Shown one piece after another: positions 35,557 through 45,021 of a stretch of DNA of 64,000 nt (within the stretch, counting starts at the first letter, position 1; each line of letters opens with the position of its first letter). Source of the stretch: Desulfacinum hydrothermale DSM 13146 (GTDB lineage: Bacteria; Desulfobacterota; Syntrophobacteria; Syntrophobacterales; DSM-9756); contig NZ_FWXF01000003.1 of assembly GCF_900176285.1 (NCBI RefSeq), positions 126,501-190,500 on the forward strand. The letters run 5' to 3'. A model generated the notes under the pieces. The model saw nothing but the letters and a program-made list of their open reading frames with translations. It made no database searches and was not told the DNA's origin. Made by a program: the position numbers and the translations under genes.

Positions 35557-36556
35557 GAACAGGGTCTCCGTGTTGCACGACATCCAGCAGGCCATCCGGC
35601 AGGCAAAGCGATGTGCCGTGGCCACCCATGTGCGCCCGGACGGCGACGCCGTGGGGGCCTTGCTGGCCGCCGCCACCCTTCTTCGGAAGCTGGGCAAACA
35701 GGTGGACGCCTATTGCCAGGACCCTCCCCCGCCGGGCCATGATTTCCTGGCAGGCGTCCAATCCATCCGGCACACGTGGGATCCGGATGCGGACTACGAT
35801 GCGGCCTTCCTCGTGGACTGTGGCGAACTGCAGCGGGTGGGAGGCGTTCTGGCCGAAAAGATCATCAGGGTACCTGTGATCGTCAACATCGATCACCACG
35901 TGAACCACGATCCCTTCGGCACCGTGGCCTGGGTGGACCCTCAGGCCAGCAGCACCTGTGAGATGCTCTACACCCTGAGCCGCCATCTGGGGGTGGAACC
36001 GGACAAGGACATGGCCGAGCAGCTCTACACGGGCATTCTCACCGACACGGGATCCTTCCGGTTTTCCAACACCACCCACAAAGTGTTGAGGATGGCGGCG
36101 GAGCTGGTGGCGCGTGGGGCGGAACCGGCCTTCATCGCCGGCCGCGTCTATGACTCCGCGTCCCCGGGACGGCTGCACCTCCTGGCCAAGGTGTTGGAGA
36201 CGGTGGAATACCATGCGGACTGCCGCCTGGCCACGGCCCAGCTGACTCAGGCCATGTTCCGACAAACCCACACCAATCGGGAGGACGCCGAAGGGTTCAT
36301 CAATCACCTGCGCAGCGTTAAGACCGTGGTCATGGCCGTCTTGTTCCGGGAAGACGTGGATCAGGTGGTCCACGTGAGCCTTCGTTCCAAGTCCCCTGTG
36401 GATGTGGCGGCCTTCGCGCGAGCCCACGGTGGCGGCGGGCACCGGCACGCGGCGGCGTTTCGCATGCAGGGACCCCTGGAGCAGGTGCGCCATGCCGTGA
36501 CGCGAGAGGCCGTCCGGTTGCTACAGCGTACGGCGAATCAAGAGGCGTTGCGATGA
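35549..36556 (+). CDS. nrnA: DHH-family phosphoesterase, NrnA-like nanoRNase/pAp phosphatase
   Basis: 335-residue enzyme that in its family degrades 2-5 nt RNAs and/or removes the 3'-phosphate of pAp. DHH catalytic motifs: VRPDGDAVGA (near residue 35), LVDCGE, VNIDHHVNHD and GILTDTGSFRFSNT. The C-terminal DHHA1 domain has the RNA-binding GGGGHRHAAAF. The ATG at 35549 overlaps the end of rbfA, and the stop overlaps truB as ATGA. This rbfA-nrnA-truB order is common in Firmicutes and Deltaproteobacteria. Confidence 0.92.
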   Translation: MNENRVSVLHDIQQAIRQAKRCAVATHVRPDGDAVGALLAAATLLRKLGKQVDAYCQDPPPPGHDFLAGVQSIRHTWDPDADYDAAFLVDCGELQRVGGVLAEKIIRVPVIVNIDHHVNHDPFGTVAWVDPQASSTCEMLYTLSRHLGVEPDKDMAEQLYTGILTDTGSFRFSNTTHKVLRMAAELVARGAEPAFIAGRVYDSASPGRLHLLAKVLETVEYHADCRLATAQLTQAMFRQTHTNREDAEGFINHLRSVKTVVMAVLFREDVDQVVHVSLRSKSPVDVAAFARAHGGGGHRHAAAFRMQGPLEQVRHAVTREAVRLLQRTANQEALR

Positions 36557-37527
36557 GATGCGGAGCCTCATCCGGTACGGGGGCCCAGACCGTGGGCCAC
36601 GCCCCCAAAAGGGAGCCCATGCCCAGCGGGCTTTTGCTGGTGGACAAGCCCGAAGGGTGGACGTCCCATGACGTGGTCCACCGGTTGAGAAAGTGGTTCA
36701 AATGGAAGAAGGCCGGCCATTGCGGCACCCTGGATCCCTTCGCCACGGGCCTCCTGGTGGTGTGCGTCAACGAGGCCACGCGTATCGCGGACCAACTGGT
36801 GGGTCAAGACAAGAGCTACCGGTTTTCCATGCGGCTCGGCGTGGAAACGGACACCCTGGATCGGACCGGCCGGATAACGGGTCGTTATGACGGCCCCCCG
36901 GTGAGCCACCAGGCCCTGGTGGAGGCGCTTCGAGCCTTTGAAGGCCCGCAGCTCCAGCAGGTGCCGAAGTTTTCGGCCGTGAAGGTCAAGGGCCGGCGCC
37001 TCTACGAATGGACCCGGGCCGGCGTCGCCGTGGAACGGCCCAAACGGCCAGTGATCATCCATCGCCTGCAAGTGATCCGGTACCAATGGCCGGACGTGGA
37101 GTGTGACATTACCTGTTCCAAAGGAACGTATGTGAGGCAATTGGCGGAGGACGTGGGGGCGCAGTTGGGCTGCGGCGCCCACGTCACCGCTCTTCGGCGC
37201 ACGGCCAGCGGGCCGTTCGCCCTGGAGGACGCATTGTCCTTGGAAACGCTCAAGGGTTGGCGCGGCGCCATGGAGTGGACATCCCATCTGATTCCGCTCC
37301 ACGCGGCCCTTTCCCATCTGCCTGCTTTGGTGATCGAGGAACCGACCCTACGGGAACAGCTACAACGCGGACATCTCTCTCAACAGTGGCTGGATACCCA
37401 CGCGGCGGTTGTGGAAGGACAGATTGGCCCCGTTCGTTTGATGGGCTCCGACAACGCGCTGCTGGCCCTTTGGTGGCCCGCCGCACAACCCGGAGAGCGT
37501 CGTCTGAGGATTTTTCACCAACCCTGA
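36553..37527 (+). CDS. truB: tRNA pseudouridine-55 synthase
   Basis: 324-residue enzyme making pseudouridine 55 in the T loop of tRNAs. Motif I is [17 protein letters not shown], motif II with the catalytic aspartate is [13 protein letters not shown] (aspartate near residue 60), and [15 protein letters not shown] is motif III. The C-terminal part is PUA-like. The start at 36553 overlaps the preceding stop (ATGA) and has GAGG seven bases upstream. [10 protein letters not shown] at 36619, with GGGAG, is an alternative that would give a more usual N-terminus. Confidence 0.95.
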   Translation: MRCGASSGTGAQTVGHAPKREPMPSGLLLVDKPEGWTSHDVVHRLRKWFKWKKAGHCGTLDPFATGLLVVCVNEATRIADQLVGQDKSYRFSMRLGVETDTLDRTGRITGRYDGPPVSHQALVEALRAFEGPQLQQVPKFSAVKVKGRRLYEWTRAGVAVERPKRPVIIHRLQVIRYQWPDVECDITCSKGTYVRQLAEDVGAQLGCGAHVTALRRTASGPFALEDALSLETLKGWRGAMEWTSHLIPLHAALSHLPALVIEEPTLREQLQRGHLSQQWLDTHAAVVEGQIGPVRLMGSDNALLALWWPAAQPGERRLRIFHQP

Positions 37528-37559
37528 CAAGGCACATCAACGCAAAAGGAGGAACAACC

Positions 37560-37829
37560 GTGGTTCTGACGCCTGAAAGGAAAAAGGAGATCATCGAGGA
37601 TTTCAAGATTCATCCTTCGGACACGGGGTCGCCGGAAGTGCAGATCGCCATTCTCAGCGAGCGGATCAAGTACCTGACGGAGCACTTCAAGGTCCACAAG
37701 AAGGACCATCATTCCCGACGCGGCCTCTTGAAACTGGTGGGCCAGAGGCGCCAGTTGCTCAACTACTTAAAAAGGAAAAACATCGATCGCTACCACACTC
37801 TGATCGAGCGATTGGGCCTGCGCCGCTAA
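37560..37829 (+). CDS. rpsO: 30S ribosomal protein S15
   Basis: 89-residue primary 16S rRNA-binding protein. Sequence is canonical: [48 protein letters not shown]. The start is GTG at 37560 with a strong AAAGGAGG. GCCGC-TAA-GCGGC forms a short hairpin right at the stop codon, before pnp, a place where other bacteria have regulatory processing hairpins. Confidence 0.98.
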   Translation: MVLTPERKKEIIEDFKIHPSDTGSPEVQIAILSERIKYLTEHFKVHKKDHHSRRGLLKLVGQRRQLLNYLKRKNIDRYHTLIERLGLRR

Positions 37830-37876
37830 GCGGCCGGTATGTGTGAGTTCGACGGAGTCAACAAAGGAAGTCATTT

Positions 37877-39979
37877 ATGAAAAAGACAGTGCAAGTGGAA
37901 GTGGGCGGACGGCCGCTCATTCTGGAAACCGGTCACGCCATCAGACAAGCCAGCGGATCGGTCTTCGTGCGATACGGGGACACGGTGGTGATGGTGGCGG
38001 CCGTCAAGGAAGATCGGGTGCGCGAAGGCATCGACTTCGTCCCCTTGATGGTCGAATACCAGGAGATGAGCTACGCCGCGGGCCGCATTCCGGGGGGCTT
38101 CTTCCGCCGCGAGGTGGGTCGGCCCAGCGAGAAGGAGACGCTCACTTCGCGCCTCATCGACCGGCCCATCCGGCCCCTCTTTCCCAAGGGTTATTTCTAC
38201 GAGACGCAGGTGATCGCCACGGTCCTGTCCGTGGACCAGGAAAATGAACCCGACGTGGCCGCCATGACCGGCGCGTCGGCGGCCCTGCACATCTCCAACA
38301 TCCCGTTCGCCGGTCCCATCGCCGCGGTGCGCGTGGGCCGCGTGGACGGAAAGTTCATCGTCAACCCCACCACCAGCCAATTGGAACAAAGCGACATGAA
38401 CGTGGTGGTGGCGGGCAGTCGCGACGCCGTGGTGATGGTGGAAGGCGGGGCCCAGTTCGTCCCGGAAGACGACATGCTGGAAGCCATCGATGTGGCGCAC
38501 AAGGCGATTCTTCCCCTGTTGGATGCACAGGACGAATTGCGCCGCCTGGTGGGCAAGCCCAAGGACGAGATTCCTGAACCGGTCGTGGATTCCAACCTGG
38601 AAGAAACCGTGCGGCAGCTGGCGACCGAGGAAATGGCCCACGTCATGACCATCGCCGACAAGCTGGAACGAAGGGACGCCAAAAAGGCCCTGAAGCAGCG
38701 GGTTTTGGAGGCGGTGGCCGAGCAATTCCCGGAGCAGCACAAGGATGTGGAGCACGTCCTGGAGGTCCTGGAAAAGGAGATCGTGCGGGGTATGATGGTC
38801 CGTGAAAGACGTCGGATCGACGGACGGGCCTTTGACGAGATCCGCCCGCTCAGCATCGAGGCCAGTCCCCTGCCCCGCACCCACGGATCGGCCCTCTTTC
38901 GGCGCGGTGAAACCCAAGTGTTGGCCGTGACCACGCTGGGCTCTTCCAGCGATGAACAAAAGATCGAGGCGCTGACCGGGGAGACCTTCAAGTCCTTCAT
39001 GCTGCACTACAACTTTCCCCCGTATTGTGTGGGGGAAGTTCGCCCGCTGCGCGGTCCGAGCCGGCGTGAAATCGGCCACGGGGCCTTGGCCGAACGGGCC
39101 GTCAGATCCATCCTGCCTTCCAACGGAGAGTTTCCCTACACCATCCGTGTGGTGTGCGAGGTGCTGGAATCCAACGGATCCAGTTCCATGGCCTCGGTGT
39201 GCAGCGCCTGCCTGGCTCTCATGGACGCCGGAGTGCCGGTTTCGGAGATGGTCGCCGGCATCGCCATGGGGCTGGTGAAAGAGGGAGACGACTTCATCAT
39301 CCTCTCGGACATCCTGGGAGATGAAGATCACCTGGGGGACATGGACTTCAAGGTCACCGGCAATGAGCGTGGGATCACCGCCATCCAGATGGACGTGAAG
39401 ATCCCGGGCATCACGCGCGAGATCATGAAGCGAGCCCTGGCCCAGGCACGGGACGGCCGCCTCTACATCCTGGGCAAGATGCGCCAGGTCCTTTCCGAAC
39501 CCCGTTCGGAACTGTCCCCCTATGCGCCCCGGATGGAAAGCATCCAGATCAACCCGGACAAGATCCGCGATGTGATCGGGCCGGGCGGCAAGATGATCCG
39601 ATCCATCGTGGCCGAAACCGGGGCCAAGATCGACATCGAGGATTCGGGCCGGGTGGTGATCATGAGCCCGGACAAGGAGGCCTGCCAGAAGGCCATCGAC
39701 AAGATCCGCGCTCTGACCCAGGAACCGGAGGTGGGACAGGTCTATATGGCCCGGGTGACCAAGGTGACGGACTTCGGCGCCTTTGCCGAGATCCTGCCCA
39801 ACACCGATGGCCTCATCCACATCTCTCAGCTGGACCACAAGCGGGTTCAGAAGGTGACGGATGTGGTGAAGGAAGGCGACGAGGTCTTGGTCAAGGTCAT
39901 CGACATCGACCGGGAAGGCCGAGTCCGCTTGAGCCGCAAGGCCGTGCTGGAAAAACCTCAGGGCCGAAAGAAGAGCTGA
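37877..39979 (+). CDS. pnp: Polyribonucleotide nucleotidyltransferase (PNPase)
   Basis: 700-residue 3'-5' phosphorolytic exoribonuclease. Two RNase PH domains (about 1-215 and 310-545) flank an all-helical linker. KH ([20 protein letters not shown], near 557) and S1 ([20 protein letters not shown], near 620) domains complete it. Catalytic-side motifs GFFRREGRPSE-like and [14 protein letters not shown] are present. It follows rpsO by 47 bases, the classical rpsO-pnp pair. Confidence 0.97.
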   Translation: MKKTVQVEVGGRPLILETGHAIRQASGSVFVRYGDTVVMVAAVKEDRVREGIDFVPLMVEYQEMSYAAGRIPGGFFRREVGRPSEKETLTSRLIDRPIRPLFPKGYFYETQVIATVLSVDQENEPDVAAMTGASAALHISNIPFAGPIAAVRVGRVDGKFIVNPTTSQLEQSDMNVVVAGSRDAVVMVEGGAQFVPEDDMLEAIDVAHKAILPLLDAQDELRRLVGKPKDEIPEPVVDSNLEETVRQLATEEMAHVMTIADKLERRDAKKALKQRVLEAVAEQFPEQHKDVEHVLEVLEKEIVRGMMVRERRRIDGRAFDEIRPLSIEASPLPRTHGSALFRRGETQVLAVTTLGSSSDEQKIEALTGETFKSFMLHYNFPPYCVGEVRPLRGPSRREIGHGALAERAVRSILPSNGEFPYTIRVVCEVLESNGSSSMASVCSACLALMDAGVPVSEMVAGIAMGLVKEGDDFIILSDILGDEDHLGDMDFKVTGNERGITAIQMDVKIPGITREIMKRALAQARDGRLYILGKMRQVLSEPRSELSPYAPRMESIQINPDKIRDVIGPGGKMIRSIVAETGAKIDIEDSGRVVIMSPDKEACQKAIDKIRALTQEPEVGQVYMARVTKVTDFGAFAEILPNTDGLIHISQLDHKRVQKVTDVVKEGDEVLVKVIDIDREGRVRLSRKAVLEKPQGRKKS

Positions 39980-39988
39980 GAGGGCGAT

Positions 39989-41272
39989 TTGGTTCAAAAA
40001 ACGACGCTGACCAACGGCATCCGCCTGGTGACGGAACGGATTCCGTCCGTCCACTCCGTCGCCATGGGCATCTGGGTGAACGTGGGGTCCCGCGATGAGC
40101 GGGGCCCGGAAAGAGGGATCACCCACTTCATCGAGCACATGCTCTTCAAGGGCACCCAGAGGCGTTCCGCGCTCCATATCGCCAAGGAATTGGATGCCGT
40201 TGGCGGCTTCGCCAATGCCTTCACATCCAAGGAAAATGTTTGCGTGCACGCCAAGGTCTTGCACACCCACCTGCCCTTGGTGGTGGATGTGCTGACCGAC
40301 ATCTTTCTCCATTCCACCTTTGCGCCCGACGAGATGGAGCGGGAGCGCCAGGTGATCCTCCAGGAAATCAGCATGATCGAAGATTCCCCGGAGGATCTGG
40401 TCCACATCCTTTTTCAACAGGAATTTTGGAAGGACCACCCACTGGCCAACCCGATCTATGGGACTCCCGGGACGGTGCGGGCCCTGGACCGGGAAAAGGC
40501 CTTGGACTACATGACCCGCCGCTTCCGGCCCCCCAGGATCGTGGTGGCCGCCGCGGGCCTTGTGGAACACCAGGCCTTCGTGGAATTGCTGGGCCCGACC
40601 CTGAGCGATCTGCCCGGATCCGAATCGGCTGCCCAGAGGCGACCGCCGGCCTTGCACCCCCACAGGCAGGTGGTGGCCAAGGACCTGGAGCAGGTGCACC
40701 TGTGCCTGGGCTTTCCGGGGTGCTCCCATTCGGACCCCGACCGGTTCGCCAGCCATGTGCTGAACGTGGTCCTGGGCAACAGCATGAGCAGCCGGCTTTT
40801 CCAGGAGGTCCGGGAAAAGAGAGGGCTGGCCTATTCCGTTTATTCCTTCGCCAATTCCCACGAGGATACGGGTCTGATGGGCATCTACGCGGCCGTGGCC
40901 CCGTCCCAGGTGGAGGAGACCGCCCGCGTGATCCAGGACCAGATGGCCCGCCTGGTCGTCGAGTCCATCACGGAAGAAGAGCTGAGCGCCGCCAAGGAGT
41001 ACCTGAAGGGAAGCATGTACCTGAATGCGGAGAGTACCGATTCACGCATGAACCGGCTGGCCAAGAACGAAATCGTCTTTGGTCGCTGGGTCTCTTTTCA
41101 GGAAGTGGAAGAACAGATCGACAACGTCACCACCGAGGACGTGCGCCGTTGGCTGCAAAGCGTCTATCGCCCGGAAAGCACTGCTGTCACGCTCCTGGGC
41201 CCGGTGACCCAAGAGGTTCTCCACAGGTGCTTCCCGGCCCCGCCGCTTGAGGCCGTCGCCCAATCCTCCTGA
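39989..41272 (+). CDS. M16-family zinc peptidase (YmxG-like)
   Basis: 427-residue pitrilysin-family protease. The inverted zinc motif HFIEH (about residues 46-50) with a downstream glutamate (ISMIEDSPED region) is intact, so the enzyme looks active. The second half is the usual inactive repeat with RGLAYSVYSF. The start is TTG at 39989, nine bases after pnp; this pnp-M16 pairing is widespread. Such proteases act on peptides in a closed chamber; the substrate is unknown. About 345 bases without a gene follow. Confidence 0.92.
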   Translation: MVQKTTLTNGIRLVTERIPSVHSVAMGIWVNVGSRDERGPERGITHFIEHMLFKGTQRRSALHIAKELDAVGGFANAFTSKENVCVHAKVLHTHLPLVVDVLTDIFLHSTFAPDEMERERQVILQEISMIEDSPEDLVHILFQQEFWKDHPLANPIYGTPGTVRALDREKALDYMTRRFRPPRIVVAAAGLVEHQAFVELLGPTLSDLPGSESAAQRRPPALHPHRQVVAKDLEQVHLCLGFPGCSHSDPDRFASHVLNVVLGNSMSSRLFQEVREKRGLAYSVYSFANSHEDTGLMGIYAAVAPSQVEETARVIQDQMARLVVESITEEELSAAKEYLKGSMYLNAESTDSRMNRLAKNEIVFGRWVSFQEVEEQIDNVTTEDVRRWLQSVYRPESTAVTLLGPVTQEVLHRCFPAPPLEAVAQSS

Positions 41273-41617
41273 GGCCTTCTCGTGGAGAGGCGAATGCCCT
41301 TCTTTCCTGCAGCCGGACGGCCCCCATGCCCTCGTGGTCGGGGAAAGGAGCAACCGCTCCCAACCCCAGGAAAGCCGCAAGCAATACACGGTGAAGGGCG
41401 GGGCACGAAACAGGGCGTCTCCGCCCAAGGCGGGATGCAAGGCGCCGTACCTGCTTGTCTTTGTGGGACGGATTTCCAACCGGCCCCGCCACGTGGACAA
41501 GGCCCATCACGACCCAGACCGCCCGAATGCGTTGGCGCTCCCCATCCCTTGTCACAGGACGCGGGATTTACGGACTTGGGATCGCCGCTTTCATTGACCA
41601 GCTTTTGAGAGGAACCC
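41273..41617. other. Gene-free 345 bases
   Basis: No gene, clear terminator or repeat recognised. Short frames on both strands conflict and have no family resemblance. Confidence 0.5.
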
Positions 41618-42451
41618 ATGGCCCTCTTCTTCCAGGCGCTAGCCAGCGGATCCAAGGGAAATGCGATCCTGGTGGGAACCAACACCACCTGGGTCCTTCT
41701 GGACGCCGGCCTGAGCGGCAAGGAGATCGAAAGGCGCCTTTCCCAAAGCCCCATCGGCCCCAGAAGCCTTCAGGCCTTGCTGGTCAGCCACGAACACAGC
41801 GACCATGTGCGAGGCGTGGGGGTGCTCAGCCGCCGCTACGACCTGCCCGTCTATTTAACCCAAGGCAGCTTGGAATCCATGCCCAGCTCCGTGGGGGAAC
41901 TGGCACACACCAACCTCATTCAGCCGGGTCGTTCCTTTTCCATCGGCGACCTGACAATCCATCCCTTCGCGTTGCCCCACGATGCGGCGGACCCGGTGGG
42001 GTTCATCCTGGAACAGGGTGGCTGCCGGCTGGGCGTCTGCACCGACTGTGGAACCGCCACCCAGCTTGTGCGCACCCGACTGCAACGCTGCCATGGTCTG
42101 GTGTTGGAAGCCAACCACGACATGGACCGTTTGCTCCAGGGACCCTATCCCTGGCACCTGAAGCAACGCATCCGCAGTCGACACGGTCATCTCAGCAACG
42201 AGGACAGTTGCCAACTGCTTGGTCAAATCCACCACGTGGAGCTGCAGGTGGTGGTGTTGGCCCACCTGAGTGAAGTGAACAACCACCCGGATCTTGTGAA
42301 ACAAACATTGCGTAACCGCCTGGAACCTGCCATTCTGGAAACAACCCAATTCGAAGTGGCCCTTCAAGGCGAGCCCACATCCGTTCACCACGTCGCCAGG
42401 ACAGGAGGTCACCATGGAACTCTTACCCAAGGCCTTTCTCCTTCCCATTGA
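41618..42451 (+). CDS. MBL-fold metallo-hydrolase (YycJ/WalJ-like)
   Basis: 277-residue metallo-beta-lactamase-fold enzyme. The start FQALASGSKGNAILVGTNTTWVLLDAGLSGKEIERRL is the YycJ family signature, followed by the metal motif HEHSDH (about 58-63), a later histidine in FALPHDA, the bridging aspartate in VCTDCG, and EANHDMDRL. Homologues are 5'-3' exonuclease-like and linked to DNA mismatch handling in Firmicutes; the role here is not proven. The last 38 bases overlap the start of the universal stress protein gene. The C-terminal 30 residues diverge from the family and may be only read-through. Confidence 0.88.
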   Translation: MALFFQALASGSKGNAILVGTNTTWVLLDAGLSGKEIERRLSQSPIGPRSLQALLVSHEHSDHVRGVGVLSRRYDLPVYLTQGSLESMPSSVGELAHTNLIQPGRSFSIGDLTIHPFALPHDAADPVGFILEQGGCRLGVCTDCGTATQLVRTRLQRCHGLVLEANHDMDRLLQGPYPWHLKQRIRSRHGHLSNEDSCQLLGQIHHVELQVVVLAHLSEVNNHPDLVKQTLRNRLEPAILETTQFEVALQGEPTSVHHVARTGGHHGTLTQGLSPSH

Positions 42452-43349
42452 CGATACCGAAGAATCCCTGAGGCCCATTCGCTTCCTGACACGCCTCTAT
42501 CCCGACCGCTCCCACATCAGCCTCACCCTCCATTACCTGACGCCTCCCCTCCCCCCTGTTTACAAGGAAAAGAACCGCACCGATGCACAGATCGCTCAGA
42601 AAAAGGCCTTTGTGGCGGCGCGCGAGGAGGCCGCTCGCAAGGCCTGTGCGCGAGCCAAGAAGGTGCTGGTGGATTCCGGATTCACTGAGGAGGTCATCCA
42701 CGAATTCGTCCAGGAGAAGGAATTGAGCGTGGCCCACCACGCCTGCCGCCTGGCGGACATCAAGCGGGTGGACGCCGTCGTTCTCCAAAAGCAGACGAGT
42801 TCACGACTGGAAGGCTTCCTCAAGGGAGATCACACGTCCGCCCTCTTGCATCACTGCCTCATCAGCCCCATTTGGTTCGTGGACGACGAGGTGGACCCGT
42901 CCAAGGCCTTGGTTCTCCTGGCGGACAACGATCCCTCCCTGCGTGCCTTGGACCACGCGCTTTTCATGCTCGAAGAGACCCCCACCCAGATGGAGATCGT
43001 CCACTTTTCCAAGAAGGCCTCCCAGCCCCTCACCTCTCCCCTGGACCCGCTGGAGCCTTCCCTGGAACGCTGGATCCGCACCAGCGGCACGGGATATGCC
43101 ACGTTCTTTCAAAAGGCGCAGGTCATGGCCCTGGATGCGCAGGTGGCCCCCGATCGCATCCGCATCTGCGTGCAACCCAGTCGGGGAAAGCTTCCCGCGG
43201 AAATCCTCGCCTACGCCCGCCAGGCAGGTGCCGGCATCTTGGTGCTCGGCCACGGTGGCTCCGGGGGCACCTGGGGATTTCTCAAAAGCTCGCTCACCAA
43301 GAAGATCCTCACCGACTTTCGTCATCAGGCCGTCTGGGTCAACCAATAA
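42414..43349 (+). CDS. Tandem universal stress protein (UspA-like)
   Basis: 311 residues forming two UspA-like domains. The first (about 1-160) begins PKAFLLPIDDTEESLRPIRFL; the second (about 165-311) ends ILVLGHGGSGGTWGFLKSSLTKKILTDFRHQAVWVNQ. The second keeps a GxxGx(9)-type ATP-binding loop in outline, the first lacks it. Usp proteins help survive stress, sometimes by nucleotide binding; no target is known. The ATG has AGGAGG upstream within the preceding gene, and the 38-base overlap implies coupled expression. Confidence 0.85.
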   Translation: MELLPKAFLLPIDDTEESLRPIRFLTRLYPDRSHISLTLHYLTPPLPPVYKEKNRTDAQIAQKKAFVAAREEAARKACARAKKVLVDSGFTEEVIHEFVQEKELSVAHHACRLADIKRVDAVVLQKQTSSRLEGFLKGDHTSALLHHCLISPIWFVDDEVDPSKALVLLADNDPSLRALDHALFMLEETPTQMEIVHFSKKASQPLTSPLDPLEPSLERWIRTSGTGYATFFQKAQVMALDAQVAPDRIRICVQPSRGKLPAEILAYARQAGAGILVLGHGGSGGTWGFLKSSLTKKILTDFRHQAVWVNQ

Positions 43350-43377
43350 GGGATGCCCACACATGGCTGTCAAGAGC

Positions 43378-43408
43378 GATCGGGCCCTGGTCCCCCACGG
43401 GCCCGATC
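43378..43408. terminator. Strong hairpin after the stress-protein gene
   Basis: Perfect 10-base stem GATCGGGCCC/GGGCCCGATC with an 11-base loop, 28 bases after the stop codon at 43349. No T run follows, so it may be a factor-dependent terminator or a 3'-end stabiliser rather than an intrinsic terminator. Confidence 0.5.
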
Positions 43409-43608
43409 TGCCTGACGAACTACACCCTCAGCCCAGCCCGCCTCCCTCAAGAGGAAAGGAAAACGAAAGAACCCATCACCCCATGGGCTGCTGAATGCCG
43501 GATTGAATGGGGACGGCCCTGGATCGGCATGATTCCACGGTGCATCCATCGTCGCGGGGCGTTCGTCGCAGGGAAACGTGCCACCGTTATCCCTTAAAAA
43601 AAACGAAA

Positions 43609-43637
43609 ATAGGGACAATCCCGCGGGTTGTCCCTAC
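43609..43637. repeat. REP-like palindrome
   Basis: A 29-base near-palindrome: arms AGGGACAA and TTGTCCCT around a CCCGCGGG core. It has the same design as the palindrome within the transposase remnant at 19585-19613, and the same size. A nearby run of A residues precedes it. Confidence 0.65.
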
Positions 43638-43692
43638 AAAAGCCGCGCGCAGCGGCCTCCACTTCAAGAAGGCCGACTTCGGACAAGCGCTT

Positions 43693-43903
43693 GGACCTAG
43701 TCCCAAAGGGGCCAGGATGCCCCCTTCTTGTGCGGACGGAAGGTTGGGACTTTCAAGCAGGCTTGTCCTGCTGGCCTTGCCATGCTTTTAGGGGCGGGTT
43801 CCAAACCCGCCCCTAAACAGCTCAAAAAACATCACATGGAACAGTGGAATTGCATTTGTCAGAAAGCCGCAAAAGGCCAAGAGGCCATTGTCAGCCAACA
43901 TCC
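43693..43903. repeat. Dispersed fold-back repeat, copy 2
   Basis: The left part shares CCCTTCTTGT, CGGACG and GGTTGGGACT-like blocks with copy 1. The centre is the palindrome TTTAGGGGCGGGTT/AACCCGCCCCTAAA (43787-43817). The right arm (AACATCACATGG, TTTGTCAGAAAG, GGCCATTGTCAG) matches copies 3 and 4. It ends in the secF stop codon. An outward end-like motif TTCGGACAAGCGC lies just left of it (43677). Confidence 0.7.
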
Positions 43904-44979
43904 TAGGCGCGGGCGGCTGTCCGGCTCCTTCGAGCTTGCCCTCCAGGGGCCCAGTCCTGGTAGAGGATGAGAAGGGGACTGGCGATAAAGATGGACGAAT
44001 AGGTCCCCACGACCACGCCGATGAGCAGCGCAAAGGCGAAATCGTGAATCACCGTGCCCCCCAGCACAAAGAGCGACAGAACAACTGCCAGGGTGGTTCC
44101 GGACGTGAGGATGGTCCGGCTCATGGTCTGGTTGATGCTCCGGTTGACCAGCACCTTGAAGTCTTCCCGCTTGGAGGACCTCAGGTTCTCGCGGATGCGG
44201 TCAAAGACGATGGTCGTATCGTTGAGTGAGTAGCCCACGATGGTGAGCAGGGCGGCCACGACGGTCAGGGAGAATTCCTTGTTGGTGATGGCGAAGGCCC
44301 CCAGGGTGATGAGCACGTCGTGGATGAGGGCGAGCACCGCAGCCAAGGCATAGGGCAGGCGCAGCACCCAACAGAGCACCACGGTGAGCAGCAGGGCCCC
44401 AATGATCAGGTACGTGGGAGGCATGCCCAACAGCCGCAATACGTACACCCCCGCCAAGAGACCGCCGGCCATGATGCCGCTGGTCCCCCACTTCAATTCG
44501 AAGCGCCCGGAGATGTACAGGGCGATGAAAAGCAGGGAGTAATAGATGGCCAACAGGGCCTTCTGGCGAAGGTCCTTGCCCACCTTGGGCCCCACCATTT
44601 CCGCGCGCCGAATGGTCGACTTGCCTGGGCCGAAAACCTTGTCCAGGTGTTCCTGAATGGCCTCGCCCACGCTCTTGGTTTCGGCGCTTTTCACGTCCGC
44701 TCGCACCAGAAATTCATTGTCTTCCCTGGCGCCCACCTGCTGGATGGCGCTGCGGCCGATCCCCAGGTCCTTGAGGGCTCCCCGGATCTGCTCGGGCGTC
44801 GTGGTCTCCTGAAACTTGACCTGAACCAGCGTTCCCCCGGCGAAATCCACGCCCAGGTTCAATCCGCCGCGCCACACCAGAGCGGCCAGACCCAGCAGAA
44901 TCACCACCACCGAAAGCGTGATGGCCTTGAAACGCATGCCCACAAAATTGACGTTGATGTCCGGCTTGATGAGTTCCAT
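43903..44979 (-). CDS. secF: Protein translocase subunit SecF
   Basis: 358-residue RND-like membrane protein that, with SecD, uses the proton gradient to help pull exported proteins across the inner membrane. Six helices: one after FVGMRFKAITLSVVVILLG, then five at about 140-330. It has the periplasmic P1 stub and the motifs GVDFAGGTLVQVKF, DIALTLGAFAI-like (HDVLITLGAFAITNKEF) and YSLNDTTIVFDRIRENLR. The ATG at 44979 (MELIKPD) is preferred; a TTG 11 codons earlier is possible. The stop codon lies inside a dispersed repeat. Confidence 0.95.
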   Translation of the reverse strand: MELIKPDINVNFVGMRFKAITLSVVVILLGLAALVWRGGLNLGVDFAGGTLVQVKFQETTTPEQIRGALKDLGIGRSAIQQVGAREDNEFLVRADVKSAETKSVGEAIQEHLDKVFGPGKSTIRRAEMVGPKVGKDLRQKALLAIYYSLLFIALYISGRFELKWGTSGIMAGGLLAGVYVLRLLGMPPTYLIIGALLLTVVLCWVLRLPYALAAVLALIHDVLITLGAFAITNKEFSLTVVAALLTIVGYSLNDTTIVFDRIRENLRSSKREDFKVLVNRSINQTMSRTILTSGTTLAVVLSLFVLGGTVIHDFAFALLIGVVVGTYSSIFIASPLLILYQDWAPGGQARRSRTAARA

Positions 44980-45021
44980 GGTCGTCGTCTTCTTCTCCTT
45001 CTCGCACCCCAAACGGACCGG

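Noticed and set aside
37871-40861. 996-codon open frame opposite pnp and the M16 peptidase
   Set aside because: Shadow frame spanning two well-supported genes; no motif, no ribosome site.
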